Source: Tolypeutes matacus (taxonomy: Eukaryota; Chordata; Mammalia; Cingulata; Chlamyphoridae). Taken from it: a stretch of DNA of 64,000 bases. Where the stretch lies: NCBI GenBank assembly GCA_026826555.1, contig JAKSZT010053994.1, forward strand, positions 2,185,671 through 2,249,670, in the 5' to 3' direction. The notes beneath the pieces are model-generated. The model saw nothing but the letters and a program-made list of their open reading frames with translations. It did no database searches and had not been told where the DNA came from. The first letter of the stretch is position 1. Each line of letters opens with the position of its first letter. Below are positions 48,591 to 60,722 of the stretch, piece by piece. Position numbers and translations under genes: made by a program.

Positions 48591-50299
48591 TACATGCTTC
48601 TGTACCATGGGCTTTTGATAGATACCTTTGGTGTCACTTCCCTTAGCACACTCAGTAGTGATTCACCTTATTGTTAGGTTCTTGATTTTTTCAGGTCATC
48701 AATATCTCTGGTCTAAAAATAAATATTTATTCCTCAGGATCTCAGTGGGAGTAGTGGCCATATGACATACTTCTATGGTGCATAGTTTCTAGGAGCTCTC
48801 CTCCATTTTAATGTAAAGCAATACATTACTGTAAAAATTAGATTTGCCCTAGAGTAATAGATAATAAAATAATGATGTCTTAGAAGTAAATATATTTCTC
48901 AGATTCAGTGAATCCTGGGTTATTTTATTGGCCCATGGTATAATAAAATCAATTTCTTCAAAATTGTTGTGCAACACATGCATAAGCACCTTCCTTAAGG
49001 TCACCTCATTGCCAAAGAAGGCTGCCCTGTTCCAGTCTATAAGTCTATTTTTCATTCAGTAGCAATGAAAAAGAATGTCATACATCCTCTATTTAAAATC
49101 TTCATAAAGGCTAATTTGTTTACATGCATTATTCAGAAAATGGCCATGTGGACATATTAAGCAACAAAGGTGCATGGGAAATCAAATATATCCTAGATTC
49201 TAGGAAAATAATTTACTTGTTAAATTGCGAGAGGAGTAGATTCTGCGTGGGAGTTAATGCTACTGTCGCTATCATTCTATCATTGCTGACATGTTTTTTC
49301 TTTTGACCTTTGGCCAATCACCACTATCTTTCTGTAAACTGGGAAAAATGTAGAATTAGCACTAAGCCTCTGGGGTCTCATACTAGTTATTCTGGTGTTA
49401 GATGAAAAATAATTACCTCATTTATTGAGCCAGACTAGTCGGGTTTTGTTAAATGAGGTTGAATCATCTCAAACAAATGTAGAACTGAGGAAATTAGGTA
49501 CTGAAAATTAGTGGAACCTAAAACACGGTAGGTATTGAGTGGAGGAAACAAAACCCGGGTAATTGAGAACCCTGTTTCACTAGAGACAATTTTTACTCAA
49601 ACCTTTTTTTTTAACTGTCATCTCTTATCCCTTGAGATATAAGCCTTGATGTTTTCAAAAGACTTAGAGATAGGGACACCATGTTTCTAAGAATAATCCC
49701 CTCAAGCAGGGCATCCCTACCAAGAGATCCATCTGGTCTCACCATTTCTGCAATGGTCCCCTCTGAAATCTATATCAATGTCTACTGGATCATTCCCATG
49801 ACCATGTAGTTATTTTATCATAACTTTCCTTCAGGAGAGGTCTCTATCTTGATCCCAATTCTCGGTTAGCTACTGTATTTCCCTCTAAGAATCCAACTGA
49901 AATTGTTCAAATGAATATATGTTACTGAATAGATTAATTACCTGGGTGTGGTTAGACTTAAAGGAAACAACCTGTAATATCCAGACAAACAGAGACTAGC
50001 AACAATGTGGAATTGAAAGCAATAAAAAGAAATAACTTCCTATATCCCTGTGATAAATGTGAGGGGATGCTTAAATTCAGGTTTATAATTTTGTTGGAGC
50101 ACAGTGGCTTCTGGAGAAGTGTTGACGAAGCAGGGTGGAAGAACCCTGATCTCAATCTTTCTTCCCTCCTATATTCTGCCACTTGTGCATCCTTTTGTCC
50201 AAATAAAAACAGAAGAAACTTATGAAAAGGTCACATGTGGTGTACCTAACATGCTTAAACTCCTCAGATTACAAAGCATGAATAAAAGCATGAGAAAGT
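48591..50299. other. No gene seen
   Basis: Less repeat-dense DNA. Frames of 60-77 codons (for example 50007-50337) show no domain, and no splice-flanked exon could be argued. It may be the most unique stretch of the window. Confidence 0.4.
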
Positions 50300-50440
50300 T
50301 TGAAACTGTATGGACCCACAGAAAAATATGTACTTAAACTAAATCTATTGCTGTGGGTGTGAACACATTGTAAATAAGACATTTTGATAAGTTTACTTCA
50401 GTTAGGGTATAGTCCACCTCAGTCCTGAGTCATGTAAGCT
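50300..50440 (+). mobile_element. LTR fragment, MaLR-like
   Basis: 'gaaactgtatggacccacagaaaaatatg' and 'gctgtgggtgtgaacacattgtaaataaga' with 'cttcagttagggtatagtcca' match the first third of the LTRs at 43575 and 46270. Confidence 0.6.
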
Positions 50441-51584
50441 TCTCTCTCAAAATCAACTTAAAAATCAGGCCTCAGAAGAGGATAAAGAGAAATGATCTCA
50501 TCCACCCAAACAGAAACAGGATAATATAGAGAGCTCTCACTCACTCACAGTTTCTCTGGCCCTCCTGCAATTGTTTAACACCAGATCCTTCAGGTTTTTC
50601 TCAAATCCTTTGGACAAGCAAGAGACACTGTATAAAAGTCCATGCTGCAAATTGCAACTCTGGCTCCTTTATAACCCACCTACAACATCAAATAAGGCTT
50701 GATGGAAAATAGAGAAGAGTAATGAATTGGAAGGGGTATTTTTTACTTCTGACTGTATTTGTACATACCATGTACTCAGCCACCACATGTAGGCTTTTAA
50801 AACATGACAGAAATACCTTGGGGAAACATACAGGAAAGGAAATGTGAACAGAATGTGACTCCTTAAATCATTCATGCTCCCCATTGCTTGTTGAGCTCTC
50901 TTACTTGCACTCTAAATGAATATGCCATGAATCAGTGAGAATAATCCACATAATTAAAGAACTCAACAAGGCAGCAGGATACAAAACTGTGGACTCAGTG
51001 CAGCCTGCTGTCATTCCCTGAGACCCACAAATAAAGCCTGTTAACCTCATGCCTCAAGTAGTTGATGAATGTGGGGTGACTCCCTTCTTGGGATTGCCTA
51101 GAGATAAAATAAAAAGCTTACCAGATGGGGATGTCCCAGCACATTCTTTCTCCTGCTCTCCCACATATATGTAAACATTCACTGGGGCAGTCTGGCCAAA
51201 GTACTCACACTTTATGGCATCTGTCCCTCATGGGAAGTTAGCAGTGTACTTCCATTATGATTATTTCCAATATGGCAAAACAAGGGCATGCATAGATCAA
51301 ATAAACATGTAACAGCCACAGATTGGGATCCCTTGGCCATGGGGAAGAGATGCCCTTTGGTGAATCTCACCTTGCTCTGTTTCCTCTCTATGACAGTAAA
51401 CATTTCTCCATCAAAGCTAGTGTAAGCCATGCTTTTGCTGGTGATACTGACACCTATATTGGAATAGCTTGATATACTTTAGGTGTCTTCTTTCTGACTA
51501 ACAGTTTGACACAGTGAGCTGGGTGCCAACAGTTTGAGGTAGCAAGCAAGGTGCTGACCATTCAACAGTCCAGCAAAAAGTAAT
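50441..51584. other. No gene or recognised repeat
   Basis: Nothing nameable. Frames of 71-72 codons on the minus strand lack motifs. Confidence 0.4.
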
Positions 51585-51755
51585 ATGCAAAAATTAGTTA
51601 CATTCCTATAACTATATTAGCCTCAAGATATAATGTATGTGCAAACCCCATTTAAAATAGCAACAAAGAATGATAAAATTAACTTAGCAAGAAATGACTA
51701 AAACCCATATGAAGAAAAATATAAAACATCTTGAAAAACTTAGAATTGACAGGAA
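51585..51755 (+). mobile_element. Old L1 ORF2 fragment
   Basis: 'gcaaaaattagttacattcctataac', then 'ccccatttaaaatagcaacaaagaat' and 'atatgaagaaaaatataaaac' are sense ORF2 phrases just after the RT domain. No flanking L1 on the left. Confidence 0.55.
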
Positions 51756-52449
51756 CAGGGAAAAGGTGATGTCCCATTTCTCCCTGGTCCTCTCTCCTAT
51801 GTACAACTATGAACCCTGGAAATAACACAAGAGACAACCAAAGGAGAACTATGAAAAGTGGTATGAAGGCAAACTGGTTTGGGACTCCAGAACCTTTTGG
51901 TCCTCTTATTCTTGAAGGAAACCAAGACCCAAACCGAGTATTTTCTGAGCCTCAACCTAAAAAAAAAAAAAAAAACAGAGCCCAGGTAGGCTAATCCTCC
52001 CGGAATTTAATGAGAATCTTACAAACTATACAGGGTGAGTACAGCACCATTGGCATGGGGGATATATGGGAAGGCTCACTTAAAATAAATAGCCAGGGGT
52101 AGCGTTCTTTTTCTCTGTTAAATCTGAGATGCCAGTTTCCCAACTAGAAGTGCCAAGGCTGCTGGAAAGCACCAGCAAGAGGATCATCACCACAGAAACA
52201 GTTTTTTTGTGTGTGAGAGGTCTCTTTTCCTTTCTCCATTCAGAAACACCAGATTATCCGGGAGGTACCATCAAGAGGGATGATAACATGACAAAGCCAC
52301 ACAATCCAGAAAGCCTTTTCATCTTTGTAGGCTTAAAATTCCTGTTCCCACCAATAAGGTGTATGACTACTGATCATTCAGCCATTAAAAAAATAATATG
52401 AAAATTTTATGCTTATATATTGCGCAATTTAGGAAAAAATGACTGAATT
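51756..52449. other. Unrecognised, contains an A17 run
   Basis: The sequence up to the A-run at 51960-51976 and the 90-codon plus frame at 52129-52401 (MPVSQLEVPRLLEST...) match no family I know. The A-run could be the tail of an old plus-strand retrocopy. Confidence 0.3.
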
Positions 52450-52938
52450 ACTGAAAACTACAAACTAAAAATCTCAATCAAAATGAAATAGATAATATGA
52501 ATGGTCCCACAACCATGAAATAAATTTAATTCATTGTTTAAAAAGCTCAAAAAGAAATTATGAGGACACGATGGTTCACTGAAGAATTCTAACAAAATTT
52601 CAAATAAGAACTAATGCAGATTTTTTATGAGGTCAGTATTAATCAGATACCAAAATAAGAAAAGGAAAGAAAAAAAAGTAAAGAAAAATATATTTTGTCA
52701 AATGACCAATAACACTTATAATCTAACAATATAGGAAACTCATAAATACAATGTATAAAATATGTAATGCTCAGGAGGCTTTATTCTACATACACAAAGC
52801 TGGTTCCATTTATGGAAAACAATCAATATAATCTTTCTTTTAAAAGGCTGTAAAAGAAAAAAATCATATTAACATATCAATTGATGCACACACAAAAAAA
52901 AGGATTTGATCAACAAAATAACCAAATAAAATTAATAA
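52450..52938 (+). mobile_element. Old L1 ORF2, plus strand (part 1)
   Basis: Decayed sense RT-region sequence ('catatcaattgatgca', family 'ISIDAEKAF' region, at 52875). It continues at 62825 after two nested insertions. Confidence 0.6.
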
Positions 52939-53253
52939 GAAAAAAATTGGAGAGGTTTTAGATGACAGAAAGGTCACAGAAGTGGTGGGGAGGATCACTG
53001 GTGTGGGGTATCAATGATGAGGGATGTATGGGAAGGGATTCACTTGGGGCATGCCTCTAAGAGACATGAATATGTTTACATGCTCATGGGACATTGTCTC
53101 AGTGGGTGGAGTTCCAAACAATAACTGAAAGAATATTGAATTCTCACCCTATGGAGCTCTGCTAAATTCTTTAATAGGACAGCAAGAGTCCCCTGAGTTC
53201 AAGGACAATGTCTAGTGAAGGAAGACAGACTATTATGCCAGGCCCTTGTTATT
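52939..53253 (+). mobile_element. L1-E: L1 3' region, part 1
   Basis: Sense 3' region starting 'gagaggttttagatgacag', then 'tgtctcagtgggtgga', 'ggagctctgctaaattc', ending in the TSD 'caggcccttgttatt' (53239-53253) where L1-C entered. It continues at 61525. Its 5' truncation point equals that of L1-D. Confidence 0.85.
53239..53253. repeat. Target-site duplication of L1-C, left copy
   Basis: 'caggcccttgttatt' recurs exactly (15/15) at 61510-61524. Confidence 0.95.
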
Positions 53254-53687
53254 TTTCTTTTAATAATTTTTTTTAAAGATCCTTAGATTACATAAATGTT
53301 ACACAAATATTGTAGGGATTCCCATGTGCCCCACCTCCCACTCCTCCCACAACCTCCCACATAAACATCTTTCATTAGAGTGGCACATTACCTGCAATAG
53401 ATATACACATCTTGGGGCTTTGCCACTAATCATGGACCATAGTTCACATTGTAGACTATACTCTCTCCCACACAGTTCTGCATGTTATATGATAATATAA
53501 AATGGACTCTATCTGTCATTGCAATGTCACTCAGGATAAGTCCCAAGTCCCGAAAAGCCCCTGTATTACAACTTTTTCCCTCTCCCTGCCCACAAAGCGT
53601 CCGGTGGTCACTGGCTCAACATTAATGTTGTCATTACTTCCATTGCACGAATCACAATGTCTATAACAGAATACCAACAAGTCCACT

Positions 53688-54191
53688 CTAGTCCATAGCT
53701 CTTCTCCCAGTCCTGAGAAGTCTGAGATTGTGATGTCCACTCCACCTACAAGTGAGAGGGGGCTTATATCCCATGGATAAGATGGATGGGATTACCTTGC
53801 CTGCAGCTGTAGACTCTCTCCATTCCCTGGGATGGCCATTGTCCACCATCATCGCCCCACCAGGTATCCAGGGTGAGTCCATTGAGCTGTAGAGTAGGAG
53901 TTGTAGCTCCACCGAGATTCCAGGCCCAGCTGGCACATGGACAGCACAAAGACTCCAGTCTCTGGAAGCACACCTACAAAATCCGACACAACATATAGGT
54001 TTGGATAGAAGGGACAGATGGACCATGTGCAGGGAAACATATTTGGCTCCAACTCTGTCACTCTCAGGAGCAAGCATTCCAAAGTAAGGCCCACTGATAA
54101 AGCACAAAACTCTGGGGCTATCCACCCTGATATAGGACCTGGGTGTCTCCAGAGCCCTCAGGATCCCCTCTGTTTGGAGTGATATCCACAT
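53688..54191 (-). other. Long open frame in the L1-C 3' region
   Basis: 167 codons, sense strand of L1-C, downstream of ORF2. It matches in frame a 146-codon frame in L1-B (12563-13003; shared SGPYFG and APESDR) and an 82-codon frame in L1-A (2388-2636; shared YSSMDSP, NGHPREWRE, GYKP). No known domain, and L1 3' regions are not known to encode a protein in mammals. Overlapping second-frame openness suggests it may only be stop-poor sequence. Confidence 0.3.
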
Positions 54192-56099
54192 TGGAAGCCT
54201 ATGAGTTCTTTTGAGATGTGCCTAAGCGTTACCTAAGGGATGACCTCCCGACTCACTTTGAAGTTTCTTAGCCATATGAACTCATTTGTCTTTACCTTTT
54301 CCCCTTTTATTCGAGGTCTTTTTCCAGTTGTATTGCCCATTGGCACTTGTTAGTAATCCTTCATTGGGAGGGAGGCTCATCCCCGGGAGTCATGTTCCAT
54401 GCTGGGAGGGAGATAATGCATTCATATGCTGAGTTTGGCTTAGAGAGGGGCCACATTTGAGCAACAAGGAGGCTCTCAAGAGGAAACCCTTAGCAACCCC
54501 ATAACAATAGGCAAAGTTTCAATTTCAAGAGCAAAGACTCATAAGGCTAGGCATCAATAACAAGAGTTCATCAGTGGATCATTCCTCTTTGCCAGACACT
54601 TCCCCTGCACTTGGAGGACTGTTGCTACTCCCTTGGAGAATATGGCAGAACTCTCCAGGATTGAAATTCAGTATTCTCTCATTTATTGAGTTGTTCTTCA
54701 CCCACTGTGACCATACCCCATGAGCATTTCAACAATTTTATATACCTTTTATGTATGTTCAGGTGAACTTCCTCCCATGTACCTCCCATCCCTGACACCC
54801 CACACCAACAATCCTCTCCCACCCCAGTTGTAACTCTTCTGTGATTCTGCCAATACAATAGCCAAATACAATTAATAGGAAAATGAAATAATAATGGTGT
54901 TTAAATGTAAGAGATAAAATATATGAAATCTTAAAAAAAAAACTAAAACTAAAATAAAATGAAAGGATTGGGTTATTAAAAAAATGAGAAAAAATTTTTT
55001 TAAATTTATTTTTGACCTTTTGCCTTTTATCACTGCAATATCTGGTGTCCACTCTGTACCGTGGCACCTTCCCCTTTCACTCCCCAGTGACTCATTATTT
55101 TTCATTTAATTTTCAAAGAAGTTTTAGGTCACAGCAAAATCAAACACAGAATACAAGACACTCTCATATACCCAAACTCCTCCCCCTTTCCTCACCTCAT
55201 ATTTAAACCTTTTTGTATGTGGATGGTAGCATTGTTATAACTGATATACAGTTAGTGAAACATACCTACTAAACATTGTCAATGGTTTACACTATGGTTT
55301 ACATTTTAGATGGTACACTTTTATAAATTTTGATGATATTTACCATGTCCTGTGTCCATCACTGTAAGGTAATGAAATATATTTCCACTGACCACTAAAT
55401 ACCCCTTGTGATCTATTCTGTTCCTCCCTCCCCACCCCCCCTGGGGCCCATGATGACCCCCTGGATTGACTCCTAGGATGACAAGATTCATAGTTACATG
55501 CAACAAGAGGTCATGACACACTGGTTTGTCCTCCACTATTAGGAACCACCCTCACTCTTAAGAGATGCCCACCTTTCTATTTCTGAGCAAATTGGTCCTC
55601 CCAAAGATTGGAATCCATCTCCTTCCCTCCCATTGTGTGTGTCTCCACCCACTGATACAACACATTATGACAGGATGAACACTCACACAATCCCTATAAG
55701 CCTGCTCCAGATGTGGCCATCCCAAATGCCCCTCCCAACCATCACCCTAAAGCAGTGACACTTCCTTGTCATATTTCCATCAGAGCACTCCCATCTCTGT
55801 ACTTTCAACCACATACCCACAAATCCCAAGTGTTCACCTGGTCCCTCTGCCATCTCTCCCCTCAGGATCCTGGGGATACTGACCCACCCTTCCCAATCTA
55901 TCCACCTGTCAACCCTGTACCACCCAACTCAATACATCACTACCCTCCTGTCCTATCCTTTCAATTCACAACTACCTCTATCACTTTACCATAGATTACC
56001 TCTTTATGGGTGATGGCTCACAACTTTATCTTCGCTTTCTCTTTCTTGTACACCTATCTTTCAGACAATCATTCTCAGAGACTGATCAATTTACTTAAT

Positions 56100-59000
56100 T
56101 CATATCAATGAGGTCATGTACTGTTCATCCTTCAATGCCTGGCTTGCTTCACTCAAAATAAGGTCTTCCAGATTCATCCATGTTATCCTGTGTGTTAGCA
56201 CTTTATTCCTTCTTACAGCTGAGTAACATTCCATTGTACATATGTACATTTTGTTTATCCATTCACCTGTTGATGGGCACCTGGGTTAATTCCAACTTTC
56301 AGCAATAGTGAACAATGCCAGTATGAACATTGGTGTGCATATATCTGTTTGTGTCTTTGCTGTCAGTTCTTCTGGGTATATATCCAGCAGTGGGATCACT
56401 GGATCATATGGAAGATCTATGGATAGTTTTTTGAGGAACCACCAAACTGTCCTCCACAGTGACTGGTCCATTCCACAATCCCACCAGCAGTGGATGAGGG
56501 TTACCATTCCTTCACATCCTCTCCAACATTTGTAGACTGCTGTTTTTTTAATAGCCACCATTCTAATGGGTGTAAGATGGTATCTCAATGTAGTTTCAAT
56601 TTGCATTTCTCTAATAGCAAGAGATGTTGAGCATTTTTTCATGTGCTTTTTAGTCATTTGAATTTTTTCCTTGGAGATGGGTCTTTTCAGGTCACTTGCC
56701 CATTTTTTAAATGGGTTGTTAGTCTTTTTATTTTCAAGTTGTCGGATTTCTTTATATATGCAGGATATTAGGCTCCTATCAGATATATGGTTGCCAAATA
56801 TTATCTCCCATTGTTTAGGCTGCCTTTGTATTTTCTTGATAATGTCCTTGGAGGTGCAAAAGTTTTTAATTTGAGGAGATCCCATTTATCTATTTTTTCT
56901 TTTGCTGCTCATGCATTGGGTGTGAAGTTCATGAAACCATTTCCTATTACAGGATCCTGTAGATGCTTCCCTACATTATTTTCCAAGGTCTTTATGGTTT
57001 TGGCTCTTATATCTAGATCTTTGATCCATTTTGAGTTGACTTTCATATAAGGTGTGAAATGGTGTTCCTCTCTTATTCTTTTGGATATGGATATCCAGTT
57101 CTCCAATCACCACTTGTTGAAGAGGCCATTCTCTCCCAACTGAGTGGGCTTGGTGGCTTTGTCTAATATCAGATGGCTTTATATTCGAGGATTGATATCA
57201 GAACTTTTAATTTGGTTCCATTGGTCAATGTGTCTATTTTTGTGCCAATACCATGCAATTTTCACCACTGTAGCTTTGTAGTATGTTTTAAAGTCAGGTA
57301 GAGTGATACCTCCAACTTCATTTTTCTTTTTCAATATGTCTTTGTTGATTCTGGGCCTCTTATCCTTCCAAATAAATTTTGCAGTTAGTTTTTCCAACTC
57401 CTTAAAAAATACAGTGTTGATTTTCATTGGAATTGCATTAAATTTGTAGATTATTTTGGGTAGGATAGACATCTTGGTGATGTTTAGTCTTCCTATCCAT
57501 GAACAGGGAATATTCTTCTATTTATTTAAGTCTTTTTTTTATTTCCTTTAAGAGTGTTGTATAGATTTCTGTATATAAGTCCTTTACATCTTTAGTTAAA
57601 TTTATTCCTAGTAATTTGATTCTTTTAGTTACTATTGTAAATGGTATTTTTTTCTTGATTTCCACCTCAGATTGCTCATTATTGGTGTACAGAAATGCTA
57701 CTGATTTTTTAAGCCTAGATCTTACAGCCTGCAACATTACTGATCTCCTTTATGAGTTTTAGAGGCTTTGTTGTAGATTTCTCAGGCCTTTCTTTGTATA
57801 GGGTCATGTCATCTGAAAATAATGATATTTTTACTTTTCCAATTTGGATGCCTTTTATTTCTTTTTCTTGCCTCAGTGCTTGAGCAATTACTTCTAAGAC
57901 AATGTTAAATAGGAGTGGTGATAGTGGGCATCCTTGTCTTGTTCCCAATCTCAGAGGGAAGGCTTTTAGGATTTCACCATTGAAGATGATGCTAGCTTTG
58001 TGTTTTTCATATATACCCATTATCATATTCAGAAAGTTTCCTTCTATTCCTATCTATTGCAGTGTTTTTATCAGTAAAGAGTGCTGTATTTTGTCAAATG
58101 CTTTTTCTGCATCTATAGATGTTTATGTGGTGTATTACATTTACTGATTTTCTTATGTTGAACCATCCTTGCATGCCTGGGATGAAACCCACTTGGTCAT
58201 GGTGTATAATTATCTTGATATGTTGTTGAATGCTAGTAGCATGTATTTTATTCAGGATTTTATCATCTAGGTTCATGAGAGAATTTGGTCTGTATTTCCC
58301 TTCTTGAACTATGTTTCTTTGGCTTTGGTATTAGGGTAATGTTGGCATCATAGAATGAGTTAGACAATGCTCTTTCTATTTCTATTTTTTGGAATAACTT
58401 AAGCAGAATTGGTGTGAGCTCTTTCAGGAATGTTTGGTAGAATTCACCTTTGAAGCCATCTGGTCCTGGACTCTACATTTTTGGGTTGTTTTTTTTTTTT
58501 TTTGATGACTGTGTCTATCTCTTTACTTTTAATTGGACTGTTCAGTTCATCAATTTCTTCTTTCATCACTGAGGGCTGCTTGTGAGTTTCTAGAAATTTG
58601 TCCATTTCCTCTAAATTATCATTCTTGTTGGCATATAATTTTTCATAGTATCTTCTTATGATACTCTTTATTTTGGTGGGATAAGTAGTGATATCCCCTT
58701 CTTCATTCCTTATTTTGTGTATTTGCATATGCTCTCTCTTTTCCTTGTTAGTCTGGCTAAGGGTTTGTCAATTTTATTGGTCTTCTCAAAGAACCAGCTT
58801 TTGTTTTTGTTTATTTTTTCTAGTGCTTTCTTGTTTTCTAATTCATTTAGTTCTGCTTCTACTTCCTTTGGTGTTACTTTGTTGTTGTTTTTCCAAATCC
58901 TCCAGATGTGCAGTTAGGTCTTCAATTTTAGCTCTTTCTTCTTTTTTGATATATGCATTTATGGCTATGAATTTCCTTCTCAATACAGCTTTGGCTGCAT

Positions 59001-59863
59001 TCCATAGGTTTTGATATGTTGTGTTGTCATTTTCATTCGATTGGAGGTGGTTTCTGATTTCTTCTGAGATTTCCTCATTGACCCACTGTTTGTATAATAT
59101 TGTATTGTTTAGCTTCCATGTCTTTGTGCCTAATCTGTTTTTCTGGCCCTTAGTGATTTTCAATTTCATTCCTTTGTAGTCAGAGAAATTACTTTGTATA
59201 ATCTCAATCTTTCTGAATTCATTTACAGTTGTTCTGTGGCCTAGCATGTGGTCTATCTTGGAGTATGATCCATGTGCACTCAAGAAAAATGTATATACCA
59301 CTGTATTTGGGTGCAACATTCTCTATATGTCTATTAGGACCAGATCCTCTAATGTATTATTCAGAGTCTTTGTTTCTTTATTGAATCTGTCTAGATGTTC
59401 CTTCTAATGGTGAAAATAGTGTATTAAAGTCCCCCAATATAATTGTAGAGGCATTTATTTCTCCAGTTAGTTTTTCCAGTGTTTGCCTCATGTATTTTGA
59501 GGCACCATGATTAGGTGCATAAATGTTTATGATTGTTCTCTCTTCTCAAAAGATTACCCCTTTTACTAATATATAGTGTCTATCTTTGTCTCTTACAATA
59601 GTTTTGCATTTAAAGTCTATTTTGTCCAATATTAGGATAGCTACTCTTGCCCTTTTTTTGTTATTGTTTGCTTGTAAAATTGTTTTCCAGCCATTAACTT
59701 TCAGCATCCTTGAATCCCTGGGTCTAAGGTGGGTTTCTTGTAGACAACTTATAGATGAGTCATATTTCCTTATCCATCCTGCCAATCTGTGTCTCTTGAC
59801 TGGTGTGTTTAATCCATTAACATTCAGTGTTATTACTGTCAATGAATTTCTTACATTAACCAT
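56100..59863 (-). pseudogene. L1-C ORF2, nearly complete but broken
   Basis: Starts at the Met of 59863 (MVNVRNSLTVITLNVNGLNT) and ends at the stop 56100-56102 after QYMTSLI, about 1,250 codons, the usual ORF2p length. Visible domains: endonuclease with CLQETHLRPRDSRM (metal-binding QETH) and ILDKIDFKCKTIVRDKDRH; linker 58843-59319; RT with [47 protein letters not shown] and [10 protein letters not shown] (catalytic FxDD-type box, about 57800-57830); C-terminal region 56286-56885 ([17 protein letters not shown], cysteine-rich). At least eight frameshifts or stops, so inactive. Confidence 0.88.
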
Positions 59864-60029
59864 ATATTCTTTGGGTTTATGTATGTCATATGTCGTTTTT
59901 ATTTCTCTTTTTGTCTTTTTAGTTGTTCTTACACTGTCCTCCAACTCTCTATTTCCTGTTTTTTCCTTTCAACCTGTAGAACTTTCTTTAGTATTTCTTG
60001 AAGTGCAAGTTTCTTATTGTCATATTCTC

Positions 60030-60720
60030 TTAATTTCTGTTTATCTTTGAATATTTTGAGCTATCCATCAGTTTTGAATGCCAGCTTTCCTGGATAGAGA
60101 ATTCGTGGCTGGAAGTGTTTTCTTTTAGTACCTTGACTATGTCATACCACTGTCTTCTTGCCTCCATTGTTTCAGATGAGAAATCACCCCTTAATCTTAT
60201 TGTGCTTCCCTTGTAGATGATGGCTCTCTTTTCTCTTGCTGTCATGAGTATTTTCTCATTATCTTGAGCACTGGATATTTTGACAAGTATATGTCTTGGA
60301 GTAGGCCTTTTGGGATTGATACTGTTTGGGGTGTGCTATGCTTCCTGGATATGTACATCCATCTCCCTCAATAGGGTTGGGGAATAATCAGTCATTATTT
60401 CCTTCAACACTCCTGTTCCCTTTCCCCTCTCTTCCTTTTCTGGGATGCCTATAATGTGTATGTTTGTGTGTTTTGTGTTGTCAGTTAAATCCCTAAATCC
60501 CTGCTGGGTTTTTTTCTATATTTTTATCTATCTATTCTAGTATGTGTTTGATTTCAGATTTACTGTCTTTCACATCACTAATTCTTTCTTCTGCGTGTTC
60601 AAATCTGCTGTTATGTAAATCCAGTGTCTTTTTGGTTTCTTGGATTGTGCCATTCATCACCATCATATATCTGTTATCTTTTTATGTATGTTTACAATTT
60701 CTTCAGTATATTCTCCCAGT
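60030..60720 (-). pseudogene. L1-C ORF1, N-terminally truncated
   Basis: The C-terminal domain frame (60030-60245: KGSTIRLRGDFSSETMEARRQWYDIVKVLKEN) and the coiled-coil region (about 60490-60715) are present. The N-terminal part seen in L1-B at 18985-19170 is missing and the join to the 5' UTR is at 60722. ORF1p is the RNA-binding trimer of the L1 particle. Frames are interrupted. Confidence 0.8.
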
Positions 60721-60722
60721 GT

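Noticed and set aside
48591..51584. Possible host exons in the least repetitive stretch
   Set aside because: No frame is flanked by convincing splice sites or matches a known protein; frame lengths are as expected by chance in AT-rich DNA.
55713..55994. 93-codon proline/histidine-rich plus-strand frame
   Set aside because: It lies antisense in the L1-C 3' region; the proline richness reflects C-rich sequence and the frame is not kept in L1-A (4100-4300) or L1-B.
59586..60050. 154-codon plus-strand frame
   Set aside because: Antisense to the L1-C ORF2 endonuclease and the ORF1/ORF2 linker. The same position in L1-B is broken and the sense strand explains the sequence.
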